From Chitinophaga rhizophila (GTDB lineage Bacteria > Bacteroidota > Bacteroidia > Chitinophagales > Chitinophagaceae): a DNA stretch of 64,000 nucleotides. This document shows, piece by piece, positions 44,023-53,762 of this stretch (positions within the stretch are counted from its first letter, which is position 1; each line of letters starts with the position of its first letter). Under the pieces are notes generated by a model, which was given only the letters and a program-made list of their open reading frames with translations, did not search any database and was not told the origin of the DNA. The position numbers and the translations under genes were made by a program. The stretch lies in the NCBI RefSeq assembly GCF_019492185.1, contig NZ_JAICCF010000001.1, positions 992,001 to 1,056,000 of the forward strand. Reading direction: 5' to 3'.

Positions 44023-44727
44023 TTATATACTTAGGCCTTGTCCGATAGATTTAACTTTGAATGGCTGCGTCCTTAATTGCATTTCACCCTCTTTTGATAT
44101 GCTCAATTCGCATTTAACAAGTTTGCCATTAATGGTCATTGACTTAACAGTGCTTCCATTTAACAAAACAGATTTTGCTTCGCTTATTGAAACTCCATAA
44201 GAAATGGGTACTGTACAGCTTTTTTCAATTTTGTCACGAAGGTGATCCAGGTAATTGGGGAAATTTGAGCGGAAAGAAGTTTCTAGCCAATGTTTTGCCA
44301 TCAGTCGCTCTGCAATTTGCTGTGCTTCTACATCTTTTTCAGTCAGTTTAAATACATCTTTGATGACCGTTCTAATTTCTTCCTGACCTATTTCTGGATT
44401 TACTGACAGGAAATATTGCTCTAAAGCTATGTCTGCTTTGGATGTATTCCAGTCAATGAGCTGCATCCGGTAGTCCAACTCCTTTACATTGATTCCATGC
44501 ATGATACTGTTAGGAATATCGGATATACTTTTCAACTTTATGCTATATTCCAGAGCTTCATACTCGCGAAAATGAAAGAGAAGCTGAAGGATATCACCAT
44601 TATTATAGAAGAGATTTTGGACGGTGCAATTGCCATTTGCTAGGTTTACATCCTCACTAATATTATTTACCTGCTGTTCGGACAATCCCAACTTAAGCAA
44701 CACTTCTTTATACATAGCCTTTTCCAT
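44023..44727 (-). CDS. Unrecognised ICE protein between traM and traN
   Basis: 234 residues, cytoplasmic by sequence. N-terminus KEVLLKLGLSEQQVNNISED, middle IMHGINVKELDYRMQLIDWN, C-terminus VKSMTINGKLVKCELSISKE. The last segment recalls the end of the 42081-43121 protein and the middle recalls the 40144-40764 protein, suggesting a small family of related accessory proteins in this operon. It interrupts the usual TraM-TraN adjacency. Function unknown. Confidence 0.6.
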   Translation of the reverse strand: MEKAMYKEVLLKLGLSEQQVNNISEDVNLANGNCTVQNLFYNNGDILQLLFHFREYEALEYSIKLKSISDIPNSIMHGINVKELDYRMQLIDWNTSKADIALEQYFLSVNPEIGQEEIRTVIKDVFKLTEKDVEAQQIAERLMAKHWLETSFRSNFPNYLDHLRDKIEKSCTVPISYGVSISEAKSVLLNGSTVKSMTINGKLVKCELSISKEGEMQLRTQPFKVKSIGQGLSI

Positions 44728-44732
44728 AGTAC

Positions 44733-45974
44733 CTATCTTTTTTCAGTATCATCTAATAAGAATATTTTTCTACCCGCCTTAATGGAAGCGTACACCATCT
44801 TCGTTTTTTTACCGGCAAGTGATTTTGCTGTTGCGATACCCGCATTCGCTGCCTGGGCGCCTAATGAAGGATCATACGAATTAATATCAAGAGACTGCAA
44901 TACACTGGACGCACCGGCTTTCACTTCATTCCTGGTTATCGCCCCCGGTGCAGATATACCTTCCTGTGCATCATTATCATAAACCGATAGGCTAACCTTG
45001 AATATGGATTCACCAATTCCAATACTTTCGATCCGCACTTTTAACCTTTCGTCCTGTACTTCACAAAATCCAAATACAAAGCTTCCCTTGGGTACTTCTG
45101 TACCATTTAGATATACGTTCTCCTGCAACAACATCTTGATCTTCGAGCCGGAGGTAAATTTGCCGCCTTCATATATAATTGCCCTAATCGCATTATGCTG
45201 AACAGTATCCTGGTTTATTTGACTACCGGCAGCGTAAAACCGGTTAACCGTCCGATTCTTATATACGCTATCATCGTTTGTACGCCTAATTACAAGGTCT
45301 GGTGCCGACGGTTCATGAGAAAACGTAAAAACTTTACCTTTTTGGGACTTTGATTGCTCCTTGATAGCCAATTGTGTACGTTCCGGATGTTGTATATCCA
45401 GGATTTTATCTAACATTCCATTGAGTGTCTTAATTTCCGGATCAACAGTCGATGGCAACGGCTGATTCGCATTCGACAACAGCTGCTCCATTTTTTTTAA
45501 ATTTTCATCACCCTCGGAATGTTCCTTACTTATGGGGACGTCCCTATGGACAGGACTTGAGGCTTTATCAAGGGACTTTTGTAATTCAGCCAGGCGTTCA
45601 TTTACTTTAGCTTCTGTTGCGTCAACTCTACTTGACCTATGTTCTGCTGATACCATATCGGCTTGCTGGCCCCGTAGAGAATCAACATCTGGATTATTTA
45701 GCCAATGCTTTGATTCAATCTCCCGCAATTCTTTCAATTTTGCAGAGTCACGTGCAGCCTTGTCGTACAGGCTTAACATATCTGTCTTGCGATCCTGAAT
45801 TTGCGCTCCGGGGACACTTTTGTTCAACCCATCCTGCGCCAAAGGAATATTGACATGAGCTGAAACCTGACCTCCACCCAAGCCCCAGAATATGAGACAA
45901 AGAAATGGATATATTAAAACCGGGAAAATCGTTAAAAACCGCCTTTTTCGTAGAAATGTTTCTGTCTGTTTCAT
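44733..45974 (-). CDS. traM: Conjugative transfer protein TraM (VirB10-like)
   Basis: Channel protein anchored in the inner membrane, 413 residues. One TM at about 14-34, a long charged periplasmic stalk (about 60-250), then the conserved beta domain (IKMLLQENVYLNGTEVPKGS then FVFGFCEV ... RVKIES-like). It spans the periplasm with TraN, as VirB10 does with VirB9. It lies 4 bp after the preceding gene, within a tightly packed operon. Confidence 0.87.
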   Translation of the reverse strand: MKQTETFLRKRRFLTIFPVLIYPFLCLIFWGLGGGQVSAHVNIPLAQDGLNKSVPGAQIQDRKTDMLSLYDKAARDSAKLKELREIESKHWLNNPDVDSLRGQQADMVSAEHRSSRVDATEAKVNERLAELQKSLDKASSPVHRDVPISKEHSEGDENLKKMEQLLSNANQPLPSTVDPEIKTLNGMLDKILDIQHPERTQLAIKEQSKSQKGKVFTFSHEPSAPDLVIRRTNDDSVYKNRTVNRFYAAGSQINQDTVQHNAIRAIIYEGGKFTSGSKIKMLLQENVYLNGTEVPKGSFVFGFCEVQDERLKVRIESIGIGESIFKVSLSVYDNDAQEGISAPGAITRNEVKAGASSVLQSLDINSYDPSLGAQAANAGIATAKSLAGKKTKMVYASIKAGRKIFLLDDTEKR

Positions 45975-45978
45975 ACCG

Positions 45979-46401
45979 TTAATTTTGTTGTTTTAATAAT
46001 TCACCTGCCATCTCGATCGTGTCGAGCAATCCCGGACGCTCTCTACGCATTTGGTAATAGATCTTTACACCGAACGAATCGGATTTGAGGCTATCCAAAT
46101 ACTTGTTATAGCGTATTATCCACTGTAATTCCTTATTATCATTTGAATAGGCTGGCAGTGGTGTAATCACTGTCTTGTTACCTAATTTGTACAATCCAGG
46201 ACGCCCTTTTAATCCGTTTCTAAGTAGGCTTCCAAAGAATACAGCGACCAATATTCCAATGATAGATAAGAACCACGCTTTTTGCCTGTTCGAGTACTTT
46301 CCTTCAAAAGACTGCAATTTGTCTGCAATCTGTCTAGTCCAATTTGAGGGAGATGGTGTACTGGCATTCTTTGATGAAAAAAGAGCATTTATAAATTTCA
46401 T
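45979..46401 (-). CDS. Small membrane protein in the TraL position
   Basis: 140 residues with one membrane segment (AWFLSIIGILVAVFFGSLLR, about 42-61) after a cytoplasmic N-terminus. It sits between TraK and TraM, as TraL does in CTnDOT-like elements, with 3- and 4-bp gaps. Sequence resemblance to TraL is not strong, so the symbol is left blank. Confidence 0.7.
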   Translation of the reverse strand: MKFINALFSSKNASTPSPSNWTRQIADKLQSFEGKYSNRQKAWFLSIIGILVAVFFGSLLRNGLKGRPGLYKLGNKTVITPLPAYSNDNKELQWIIRYNKYLDSLKSDSFGVKIYYQMRRERPGLLDTIEMAGELLKQQN

Positions 46402-46404
46402 ATG

Positions 46405-47022
46405 CTACCTGTTTTCTGATGATATATCCCGGTTTTCTATAACATTCCACTTCTCAATTAAAAAACCGTGGCTGTTGTTGTCGGACCTGATAGTGTTGCG
46501 AACTACGCCTTCAGTAATAAGACTTCGGTTAACAATAACAGTTGGTCGGGTGATTTTTACTTTTCCATAGAATTTGAAATAGTAAGGCTCCTTTTCCAGG
46601 TCAAGTGAGATGCTATCCATTTCCACTTCCTGCGATACACTTCCCGTTATAATTCCTGCATAAAAACCGGATTCGCGTAGGTCGTTATATTGGTTTCGGG
46701 CCGTTTGGTCGGCGAGTGCGAGAGCTCTGTTTATGTTCGATTCAATGGCCTTCAAATCTGGATGCAGTGTAAAAAAGTAGCGATGAAACATGTTAATATG
46801 ATCCCGTAACTCAACAGGGACATTATCCAGGCGATCAGCTGCTATTGCTTCCAATGCTTTACCTGCATAAAGAATGTGTACCTTGTTATTCGCATTATTT
46901 ACAGCGTTCACGGCCCAATAAGCAACGAAGCCATTCAATACCAGACCAGCCACGTTCATAATGATCGCAAACTGTCTCACATACCGGAAGGACGCCTCCA
47001 AATTTTTGAGCGATTTAAACAT
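46405..47022 (-). CDS. traK: Conjugative transfer protein TraK (VirB8-like)
   Basis: 205 residues: a short cytoplasmic start (MFKSLKNLEASFRYVRQFAI), one TM (about 19-40), then a periplasmic domain with RDHINMFHRYFFTLHPDLKA. The pattern of TM plus MFHRxFFxLxPD is distinctive of Bacteroidota TraK, which takes the VirB8 place in the inner-membrane complex. 18 bp after traJ. Confidence 0.87.
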   Translation of the reverse strand: MFKSLKNLEASFRYVRQFAIIMNVAGLVLNGFVAYWAVNAVNNANNKVHILYAGKALEAIAADRLDNVPVELRDHINMFHRYFFTLHPDLKAIESNINRALALADQTARNQYNDLRESGFYAGIITGSVSQEVEMDSISLDLEKEPYYFKFYGKVKITRPTVIVNRSLITEGVVRNTIRSDNNSHGFLIEKWNVIENRDISSENR

Positions 47023-47040
47023 GTTGGAAAATTTATATTG

Positions 47041-48312
47041 TTAACTTTCTTTGATTCCACGAATTTTGTCTGCCTTACTGGTAATGTCATTATTTCCAGT
47101 ACCCGAACCGTTCTGCCCTGCCGCCATGCCAGCAAGCGCTCTACCGGCCATAGTCCCTAAAGCGGAGGAAGCACTATCCGTCCTTTCATGACCTTTAAGT
47201 ATTTGTAGAGGCGCTCCGGCTACACCGGAAATAATCCCCCCGGCACTTCCTCCAGCCATACCTGCGACCTGAGTAGCGGCGGAGCTGGACATGTTGGTCA
47301 CTTTTCTTAAAACCGAACTGGCGCCGGAAGCCTGTACAATGTAATTTGCCACTGAAGGCACAGTTGTATATCCAACTATAGCGATTACCATAAATATCAG
47401 GTAACCTGCATCTGTAGTAGAAAAAAAACTATCACCGTATTGCTTAACCTGGCTGATATCGATCTTCAACATGTTCACCTGGATTTCGTTAATAATGGAG
47501 CCAAAAATGTTGGCAACCGGCAGCCATAAAAAAACATTGATATAACGTCCTAACCAATTTACCAGGCCATTGAAAAAGCCGTCAAACGTGGCAAAGGCTA
47601 GAACAAGTGGCCCTAACATGACTAGTACAATCATGTAAAACGTCCGGATGGTATTTATACATAAGGCTGCGGCGGCATACAAAATGCTCAATATCTCTGA
47701 CAACCAGACTTTGATGGTATTTTTGAAGTTATAAAGCGTCTTTTCCCAGGCAAAGCGCATACTATTACCTATCTTCTCATACCATTTCTCACCGGTACCC
47801 GTAGGATCTTCAGGATGTGTATACTTGTACCATTCTTCTCTGTCACCTGTACCTTCATCTCCAACATAGGCTTTCCAAACAGTGCTTTCCTCCATCGCTT
47901 TTTCCTTTTCCTTGATTAAGATCTCGATTGCCTTATTTGTGCCTTCAAGCATATTATTGGTGCCGTCAACGGTTGGTTGCAAGACCCCATTGAGTATGGC
48001 AATAAAGGCCGGATAGGCAGCTATGACCATGCCTATGGCAAAAGGTCTAAGTAGCGGATACACGTCGATAGGTTCGGCATTTGCAATATGTCGCCAAACC
48101 CTGCTTGCGATGTATAATAAAGCTCCTAATCCTGCAATTGCCCTGGCAACGTTGATCAGGCTTGATGCCCTCGGAATCATGGAATCATAAATGCCCTTCA
48201 AAACCTCATTAAGGCTTTGTACCTCATCCCCAAAACCATCAGCATATGAAAATTGTGGCAATAGTATGGCTACTATTACCGTAGTAACGGTAATTATGAT
48301 TTTATTTTTCAT
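47041..48312 (-). CDS. traJ: Conjugative transfer protein TraJ (VirB6-like)
   Basis: Polytopic inner-membrane protein of 423 residues. A signal-like first segment, then several TMs with SSLINVARAIAGLGALLYIA and WRHIANAEPIDVYPLLRPFA, both characteristic of TraJ. The C-terminal tail is Gly/Ala/Ser-rich (MAGGSAGGIISGVAGAPLQI). TraJ fills the VirB6 place in the translocation pore. Confidence 0.88.
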   Translation of the reverse strand: MKNKIIITVTTVIVAILLPQFSYADGFGDEVQSLNEVLKGIYDSMIPRASSLINVARAIAGLGALLYIASRVWRHIANAEPIDVYPLLRPFAIGMVIAAYPAFIAILNGVLQPTVDGTNNMLEGTNKAIEILIKEKEKAMEESTVWKAYVGDEGTGDREEWYKYTHPEDPTGTGEKWYEKIGNSMRFAWEKTLYNFKNTIKVWLSEILSILYAAAALCINTIRTFYMIVLVMLGPLVLAFATFDGFFNGLVNWLGRYINVFLWLPVANIFGSIINEIQVNMLKIDISQVKQYGDSFFSTTDAGYLIFMVIAIVGYTTVPSVANYIVQASGASSVLRKVTNMSSSAATQVAGMAGGSAGGIISGVAGAPLQILKGHERTDSASSALGTMAGRALAGMAAGQNGSGTGNNDITSKADKIRGIKES

Positions 48313-48333
48313 CGTTAAATTTGATTGTAATTC

Positions 48334-48984
48334 TTACTCTGGAAACCCTTCAAGCCTTTTTTGTAGTTCTAAATCAGAGTGTTGCTTTATGCGCTGGAAT
48401 AATAGCGTTTGATTGGATGCATTAAACCGGCGGACAAATGACAGCTTACTTTCCATGTCAACCGATATGGCATCAATGGCGTTTAATCTATCTTCATCAT
48501 TCATTCGCATTTGTCGAGCGGTTATGATCATTAAGAGTTCGTCCAGGTTTTCTACGCTTTCATCAGTAACCCTTTTAAAGACCCGTTCAAGATAATCTAG
48601 TTCATTAGCCGAAAACTGACCCGATTTTAGGCACTGTTGGAAGCCGCTTTTGTACTCTTTAATAATCCTGATTTCTGTTTGGATGATCTCAGAAACCTTT
48701 TTGTAGTTTTTTACTGTGGGACTTACCTGCCATAAGTTCCCCAGAAAGGCATCATGCAAATTAAAGTTGCCTTCGCTGATATCTTTGACTGCCTTATATC
48801 CTTTAGTCAGGACTTCATATCCCTTTTTAAGGGTTTTTAAGTTTTCCTGGAGAGCTTCCCATTTGGCAACATTCAAGAGCAATTGTGCTATCTCAGTTGA
48901 TTGCGAGTAGCCTTTAGGCATATGGATAGTCAGGCAGATTCCTACCAGGATCAACATCATTTTCACTTTCATGACTTTGTTCAT
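48334..48984 (-). CDS. TraI-like secreted protein, copy 3
   Basis: 216 residues with a signal peptide (MNKVMKVKMMLILVGICLTI). The mature part is helical: LKTLKKGYEVLTKGYKAVKD, ISEGNFNLHDAFLGNLWQVS and LDYLERVFKRVTDESVENLD. The two genes upstream have the same layout. In Bacteroidota elements TraI lies between TraG and TraJ and is periplasmic, possibly VirB5-like. Its start overlaps the stop of copy 2. Confidence 0.72.
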   Translation of the reverse strand: MNKVMKVKMMLILVGICLTIHMPKGYSQSTEIAQLLLNVAKWEALQENLKTLKKGYEVLTKGYKAVKDISEGNFNLHDAFLGNLWQVSPTVKNYKKVSEIIQTEIRIIKEYKSGFQQCLKSGQFSANELDYLERVFKRVTDESVENLDELLMIITARQMRMNDEDRLNAIDAISVDMESKLSFVRRFNASNQTLLFQRIKQHSDLELQKRLEGFPE

Positions 48985-49634
48985 TATTCCAGGTTATGTA
49001 ATCGTCTTTCCAGGAAATAGTCGGTCCTTTCCTTCTCAACCTGGATCATGTATTCATCGTTTCCTTTTGAGAAATGCTGGCAGAATGCATACATATCAGA
49101 TATGCTTTCGTAAATCTTCTCAATTTTCTCAATTCTTGCATCTTCACTTAGTTCAAGTGTGCCATCTGTTAAGACATCTACCAGGAGGGAAATTTGGTCG
49201 CCCGATTCCGCAAGAAGATTATTATAGACGTTCGAGACATAACTATACTGGTACGAAGTAGTATGTAAAGATTGCTTTACCCTGTATAGGTTCTGGTTAC
49301 TCTGTTGAACTATCCTACGGAAATAAAGATTGATTTGAGCAACCTTGGTATACTGTTTCACTTTGGGGCTGACCGATTTAAGACTATTAAAATAGTCATC
49401 ATGAAGTTTAAAATCTCCATTTTTGATATCCCCAACGAGTTGAAGTCCGTCTTTTGCTATATCGTACCCTTTAGCCAATAGGTTGCCGTAAACTTTATAT
49501 AAGGCAATCTGTTGCGCTAAATATTTCTTTTGCGTCTTTTTTTGCCGAAACCACTCATTGAATGTTTGGGCATCCACATTTAAGGATGCAAGAGAAATTA
49601 TCAATAACATCATCACTCTGCACATTTCAATCAC
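48984..49634 (-). CDS. TraI-like secreted protein, copy 2
   Basis: 216 residues, signal peptide ending near NVDA. It has the same modules as copy 3: YKVYGNLLAKGYDIAKDGLQ, IKNGDFKLHDDYFNSLKSVS and a repeated helical C-terminal half. The pairing of GDFKLHDDYFNSL with GNFNLHDAFLGNL shows common descent. It abuts copy 3 and follows copy 1 by 33 bp. Confidence 0.72.
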   Translation of the reverse strand: MIEMCRVMMLLIISLASLNVDAQTFNEWFRQKKTQKKYLAQQIALYKVYGNLLAKGYDIAKDGLQLVGDIKNGDFKLHDDYFNSLKSVSPKVKQYTKVAQINLYFRRIVQQSNQNLYRVKQSLHTTSYQYSYVSNVYNNLLAESGDQISLLVDVLTDGTLELSEDARIEKIEKIYESISDMYAFCQHFSKGNDEYMIQVEKERTDYFLERRLHNLE

Positions 49635-49667
49635 ATTTAGTTATATAATAGTATTATCAACTCAAGC

Positions 49668-50354
49668 CTATTTTAGGCCATACAACATTTTTACCACATC
49701 CATTTCAGCTTTTGTCTTCGAGCGTTGTATAGAAATCAGTATATTTTGACTGGTAAACTTTCTGGCGGCTGCTATATTTGATTCAATTCTTTCAGCAGCA
49801 GCATTGATCATTTCAAGGCGGCTTGCATCAGACATTTGCGTTGTGAACGATTCTATGACTAGCGTGATCTGGTTAATATTCTCAATACTTTCTTTCATTA
49901 TTCCTTCGTAAACTTCCAGTATATAGGCAAGTTCCTGAGTGGAAAAATTTTTATCGCGCTTTAAAGAGTTATACGCGCGCTTATATTCATTTACCAGTTG
50001 CACCTGGTTTTCCATGACCTGGCGAACACGCTTATAATAGGCAAGGATATTTTTTACTCGCCATAACTCATCAAAGTAATCCTGATAAATTGTTTTCGTT
50101 TTATTTGCCCAATCAGCAATTTGATCGAGTTTGAGCTTGGATAACTCATTCTCTAAAATTCGCTGTGCATTTTGCAACTTGATTGTCTCGTTTTGAAATC
50201 GCTGTATTTGCAGGTCAATGGCTTTAATGACCTTTTTAACAGCAGCTTGAATTATTTTGGCAATTTCAATAACAATTGCATGGCTTTTCTTTGTTGGAGC
50301 AATTGTTATTGATATTGTCAACAATACGGTTATGACTATTACCCATCGCTTCAT
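49668..50354 (-). CDS. TraI-like secreted protein, copy 1
   Basis: 228 residues, with a hydrophobic signal (MKRWVIVITVLLTISITIAP). It is the most divergent of the three: longer N-terminal helix (IQRFQNETIKLQNAQRILEN), then KTKTIYQDYFDELWRVKNIL and FSTQELAYILEVYEGIMKES, which match LDYLERVFKRVTDES in copy 3. This copy is closest in position to TraG and most like classical TraI. Confidence 0.75.
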   Translation of the reverse strand: MKRWVIVITVLLTISITIAPTKKSHAIVIEIAKIIQAAVKKVIKAIDLQIQRFQNETIKLQNAQRILENELSKLKLDQIADWANKTKTIYQDYFDELWRVKNILAYYKRVRQVMENQVQLVNEYKRAYNSLKRDKNFSTQELAYILEVYEGIMKESIENINQITLVIESFTTQMSDASRLEMINAAAERIESNIAAARKFTSQNILISIQRSKTKAEMDVVKMLYGLK

Positions 50355-50433
50355 CTCGCTTGCACTTTAAGTTTGCACAATAGTATCCCATTAGGCTGTT
50401 TGCCTTTAGCTCTAACGAGTATGTAATGATTAA

Positions 50434-50817
50434 TTACTTTCTTTCGTAGATAACGTCCTTAAACTTGAGTTTTGCGCCATCGTCAATTAATACAAAGGGA
50501 TCTTCATAACCAGAAACTGTAAGCGCTAGGTTATCTGCATCAAATTTACCTGATAAGAATTCAGTTGGTTTTGTTTCCTGTTTACCCAAACTGTCCTTCC
50601 CTTCACCGGTTTTCCCTTTCTTTCTGGCATAAACGACATCCTTTTTCACTGTGTAAAGGTCTTTGGCGTCTTTAGATGCCTTATCAATGGTTAAAGTCGT
50701 TGTAGCAACAGAATAGCTACTTTCCGACGTGTTGACGTAGACACCAGAAACATTTTTACTTTTAGTACTGCAAGCTGCCAGCAGTACAATGATGCCCAGG
50801 CTAACAAGTTTTCTCAT
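50434..50817 (-). CDS. Small lipoprotein of the tra operon
   Basis: 127 residues with a lipoprotein signal (MRKLVSLGIIVLLAAC). The mature part is small and beta-rich (VSGVYVNTSESSYSVATTTL ... YTVKKDVVYARKKGK). Lipoproteins of this size recur beside TraG in Bacteroidota conjugation loci. Exact role unknown; surface exclusion or envelope anchoring are possibilities. Confidence 0.75.
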   Translation of the reverse strand: MRKLVSLGIIVLLAACSTKSKNVSGVYVNTSESSYSVATTTLTIDKASKDAKDLYTVKKDVVYARKKGKTGEGKDSLGKQETKPTEFLSGKFDADNLALTVSGYEDPFVLIDDGAKLKFKDVIYERK

Positions 50818-50847
50818 TTTACTGTATTTGTGGATTTTACAATAAGG

Positions 50848-53442
50848 TTACTTCAATTTACTATTTTCTTTCAGGTCTATCAATAGTGCCTTAATCCCCT
50901 GCCGAATGTCACCACCATGTAGCTCTGCATATTTACGGACCATGACTTTTTCTCTTTCTTCGGTTGTAAAACAGTAATATTCCTCTGGAGATGGTTCATA
51001 CCGGTACACTTTCATAATTTGGCCGCCAAGGTCTATAAATAGTTCCCTGTATCGGCGCCCGGTTTCATTGGCCTTATTTACCGATAAAAGCAAAGTTTTC
51101 CCCTTGGATGACAAGCCCAGCACCTCCTGGATTTGATCAAACTTGTTCATGAACTTTCGCATGTCGAGTAAGATCTTACAGTCGGCGTTGTTGATGATCG
51201 CATTTTTCACAATAGGCGAACTAATGAGGTCGTCAATTTCCTGGGTTACGGTAATAGCCTCTCCAAAGTATTTCCTGACTGTTTTATACAGGTACTTTAA
51301 AAATTCAGCCATACTGCCCTTAGCGATGGCTTTCCAGGCTTCTTCAATGACGATGACTTTTCTTATTCCTTTCAACTTTCGCATCTTAGATATGAATATT
51401 TCCATACATATGAGCGTAACAATACTGAACAATATAGGGTGATCTTTTATATTATCTAACTCAAATATTACCAGCCTGTTATGTAATATATCGAGATTTT
51501 CTGTTGCATTGAGCAAATAATCAAATTCGCCTCCACGGTAATACGGGCGTAGTACGTACAAGAAATTATTGACGTCGAAATGCTTCTCCTGTACTTTTTC
51601 AGCTTTAAGCACAGGTATATAATCCTCCTGTAAAAACTCGTAAAAGGAGTTAAAACAGGGAAATATGGATGGATTTTCCTCCAACTTCTGATAGTACAAG
51701 GTAATAGCATTGGACAATGCAACATATTCGCTCCTTGTAAACAGTTCATCTTCCTTTTTCCATAAAGCCAGCAGTAATGTTTTGATACTTTCCCGTTTCT
51801 CAGTATCCATGGAATCTCCATCCGTCAAATAGAAGGGATTGAAGCTGATGGGCGAATTTTCATCATAGGTGAAATAATAGCCTCCAACGAGATCACATAA
51901 TCCTCTGTAAGAATGACCGACATCAATGATCACAATATGCGCTTGTTGGATATAGTAGTGATATAGAATTCCATTCATTGCTACCGATTTCCCAGATCCT
52001 GAGCCGCCCACTACCAGCTTATTGCGGTTGGTAGTGACCCCCTGGGTCATAACGATATCTGATATGTCCACATGTAGTGGCTGGCCTGTCAACCGATCAC
52101 CCAGTCGGATCCCGAAGGGACTAGGTGAAGACCGGTAAGCTGTATCAAGTTGTAGTAGACAACTCGCTTGTTCAGAAAAGGTGTCAAAAAGCTCATTAGT
52201 GGGAAGTTCTGCTGCATTTCCAGGGATTCCGGCCCAAAATAATTGCGCGACGCCTTTGTTTTCCAGTTTGGGAGTTGCCTCCATTTGAGATAATGCCGCA
52301 CTGACCTGGTTGCGAAACTCTTTTAATTCCTCCAGATTATCTGTCCAGCTAAGTACATTGTAATGAACCTTAACAGGCAAACGCTGTTCGCTTATCGCTT
52401 CGTTTAAAAAGTCATTTACAGCGTCCCTGGCTATCAAATTCTGACGGCTATAGCCACTAAGGGATTGTAACCGCAAACGCTTTGCTTCCAGCTTTTTGAT
52501 GGTTTTCTGGGCATCATCAACGACTATATATTGATTATAGATATGGTTATGGGGCAATAGCAAGCCTAACGGGGAAGCAAAGGAGACAGAAAACTTTGTC
52601 TTGTCTGTAGAATACTTGTCGTAGGTAATTCTAGGCCCGACTAAAGCTGGCATGGATTCTAATTCAGACAAAGTGTACATCTGGCAATAATTTGCACCTA
52701 CCTTTAGCTGCGGCTTTAATTCGATGTCCACAACATTTTCCATTGTGTTATCCGTTTGCAGGTAGGAATATTTTTCCAATAGTCCGGCAGTCCCCTCTGT
52801 ACCGGCTATTTCATCTGATGTTAAACGCCTGAGGGATAATTGACCTGTACTTGACAATACTTTCTCAAATTGACCAGCCGCATCCATCAATATGTCCCAC
52901 AATTCCTGGCTAACGATATCCGGGTGTATTAACCTGCGTTTTAGCAGGTTATGAAAAGCCGAAGTTGCCGGCTTTCGATCAACCGCTTTCTTAGTGATGA
53001 AAAGGTAACTGGTATGTTTCATAAATGGACGTTCATGGAAAAAGCGCTCGCTGCCCAACATCAGGAAATTATCAGCATGTTTCTGGAAATCAGCCTGGTA
53101 CTTGTCTTTTACATACCAGTCCTGTTTGTGGAGTACGGTATGATTTGGCAATAACTTAATCGCCTTAGCAAAGAGTTGCTGCTGCATTTCGTAATCGTCA
53201 CTCGACATAGTAAAAATCTCCGGGTGCTCAACTTCATATCCGATTGTAATGTCTCCAGCCTTGCTGATTATACAGTCGTTTTCCACCTTCCAAATGGGCA
53301 AATGCTCTTCCATATCCCGAATATTCTCACTTGAAACCTTTTGTCTTAAAACAGCAGCCGCAATCGCGACTGCTGTTATCACCAGCACTATAATCAACAT
53401 CACAAATTCAATTTTTTGTATCCAATGATTTCTTATCCTCAT
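50848..53442 (-). CDS. traG: Conjugative transfer ATPase TraG (VirB4-like)
   Basis: Energy source of the type IV secretion system, 864 residues. An N-terminal TM (about 13-31), a VirB4-type N-terminal domain, then the ATPase with Walker A VVGGSGSGKSVA (Lys485), Walker B region KVIVIEEAWKAIAKGS, and VTQEIDDLISSPIVKNAIIN. The start at 53442 overlaps traF by 35 bp; a later ATG at 53400 (7 bp after traF) is possible but would cut into the TM. Distinct from the VirD4-type coupling gene at 37.6-39.6 kb. Confidence 0.92.
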   Translation of the reverse strand: MRIRNHWIQKIEFVMLIIVLVITAVAIAAAVLRQKVSSENIRDMEEHLPIWKVENDCIISKAGDITIGYEVEHPEIFTMSSDDYEMQQQLFAKAIKLLPNHTVLHKQDWYVKDKYQADFQKHADNFLMLGSERFFHERPFMKHTSYLFITKKAVDRKPATSAFHNLLKRRLIHPDIVSQELWDILMDAAGQFEKVLSSTGQLSLRRLTSDEIAGTEGTAGLLEKYSYLQTDNTMENVVDIELKPQLKVGANYCQMYTLSELESMPALVGPRITYDKYSTDKTKFSVSFASPLGLLLPHNHIYNQYIVVDDAQKTIKKLEAKRLRLQSLSGYSRQNLIARDAVNDFLNEAISEQRLPVKVHYNVLSWTDNLEELKEFRNQVSAALSQMEATPKLENKGVAQLFWAGIPGNAAELPTNELFDTFSEQASCLLQLDTAYRSSPSPFGIRLGDRLTGQPLHVDISDIVMTQGVTTNRNKLVVGGSGSGKSVAMNGILYHYYIQQAHIVIIDVGHSYRGLCDLVGGYYFTYDENSPISFNPFYLTDGDSMDTEKRESIKTLLLALWKKEDELFTRSEYVALSNAITLYYQKLEENPSIFPCFNSFYEFLQEDYIPVLKAEKVQEKHFDVNNFLYVLRPYYRGGEFDYLLNATENLDILHNRLVIFELDNIKDHPILFSIVTLICMEIFISKMRKLKGIRKVIVIEEAWKAIAKGSMAEFLKYLYKTVRKYFGEAITVTQEIDDLISSPIVKNAIINNADCKILLDMRKFMNKFDQIQEVLGLSSKGKTLLLSVNKANETGRRYRELFIDLGGQIMKVYRYEPSPEEYYCFTTEEREKVMVRKYAELHGGDIRQGIKALLIDLKENSKLK

Positions 53443-53752
53443 TTAGCGACCAGAATTGATTTCTGTGTCGACTTTTAATAACTATGGGCAGTTGCTTATA
53501 TCCTCCGGCCTTCATCAGTCCATGCTCACCGTATTTATTCGATAGCCGCATAACGTAAATATAAAGTCCGGTCCCAATCAGAATCATCAATGGGATAAGG
53601 ATGTAATACGGTATCTGGCACATGTAACCAATAACAAAGAGAACCAGTAATGCCAACGCACCAGCAGCCAGGTATACAATGTATTGCGCCTTTAAGCCCT
53701 TAAATTCTACGGATGCGTTTATTCCCTTATTGATCGCATATACACTCGCCAT
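53408..53752 (-). CDS. traF: Conjugative transfer protein TraF (DUF4133)
   Basis: 114 residues with two TMs (about 27-67). YAINKGINASVEFKGLKAQY at the start is the DUF4133/TraF signature. It fills the VirB3 place, next to the VirB4-type ATPase, which its gene overlaps. Confidence 0.87.
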   Translation of the reverse strand: MASVYAINKGINASVEFKGLKAQYIVYLAAGALALLVLFVIGYMCQIPYYILIPLMILIGTGLYIYVMRLSNKYGEHGLMKAGGYKQLPIVIKSRHRNQFWSLNEDKKSLDTKN

Positions 53753-53762
53753 GTTTGCTTTT

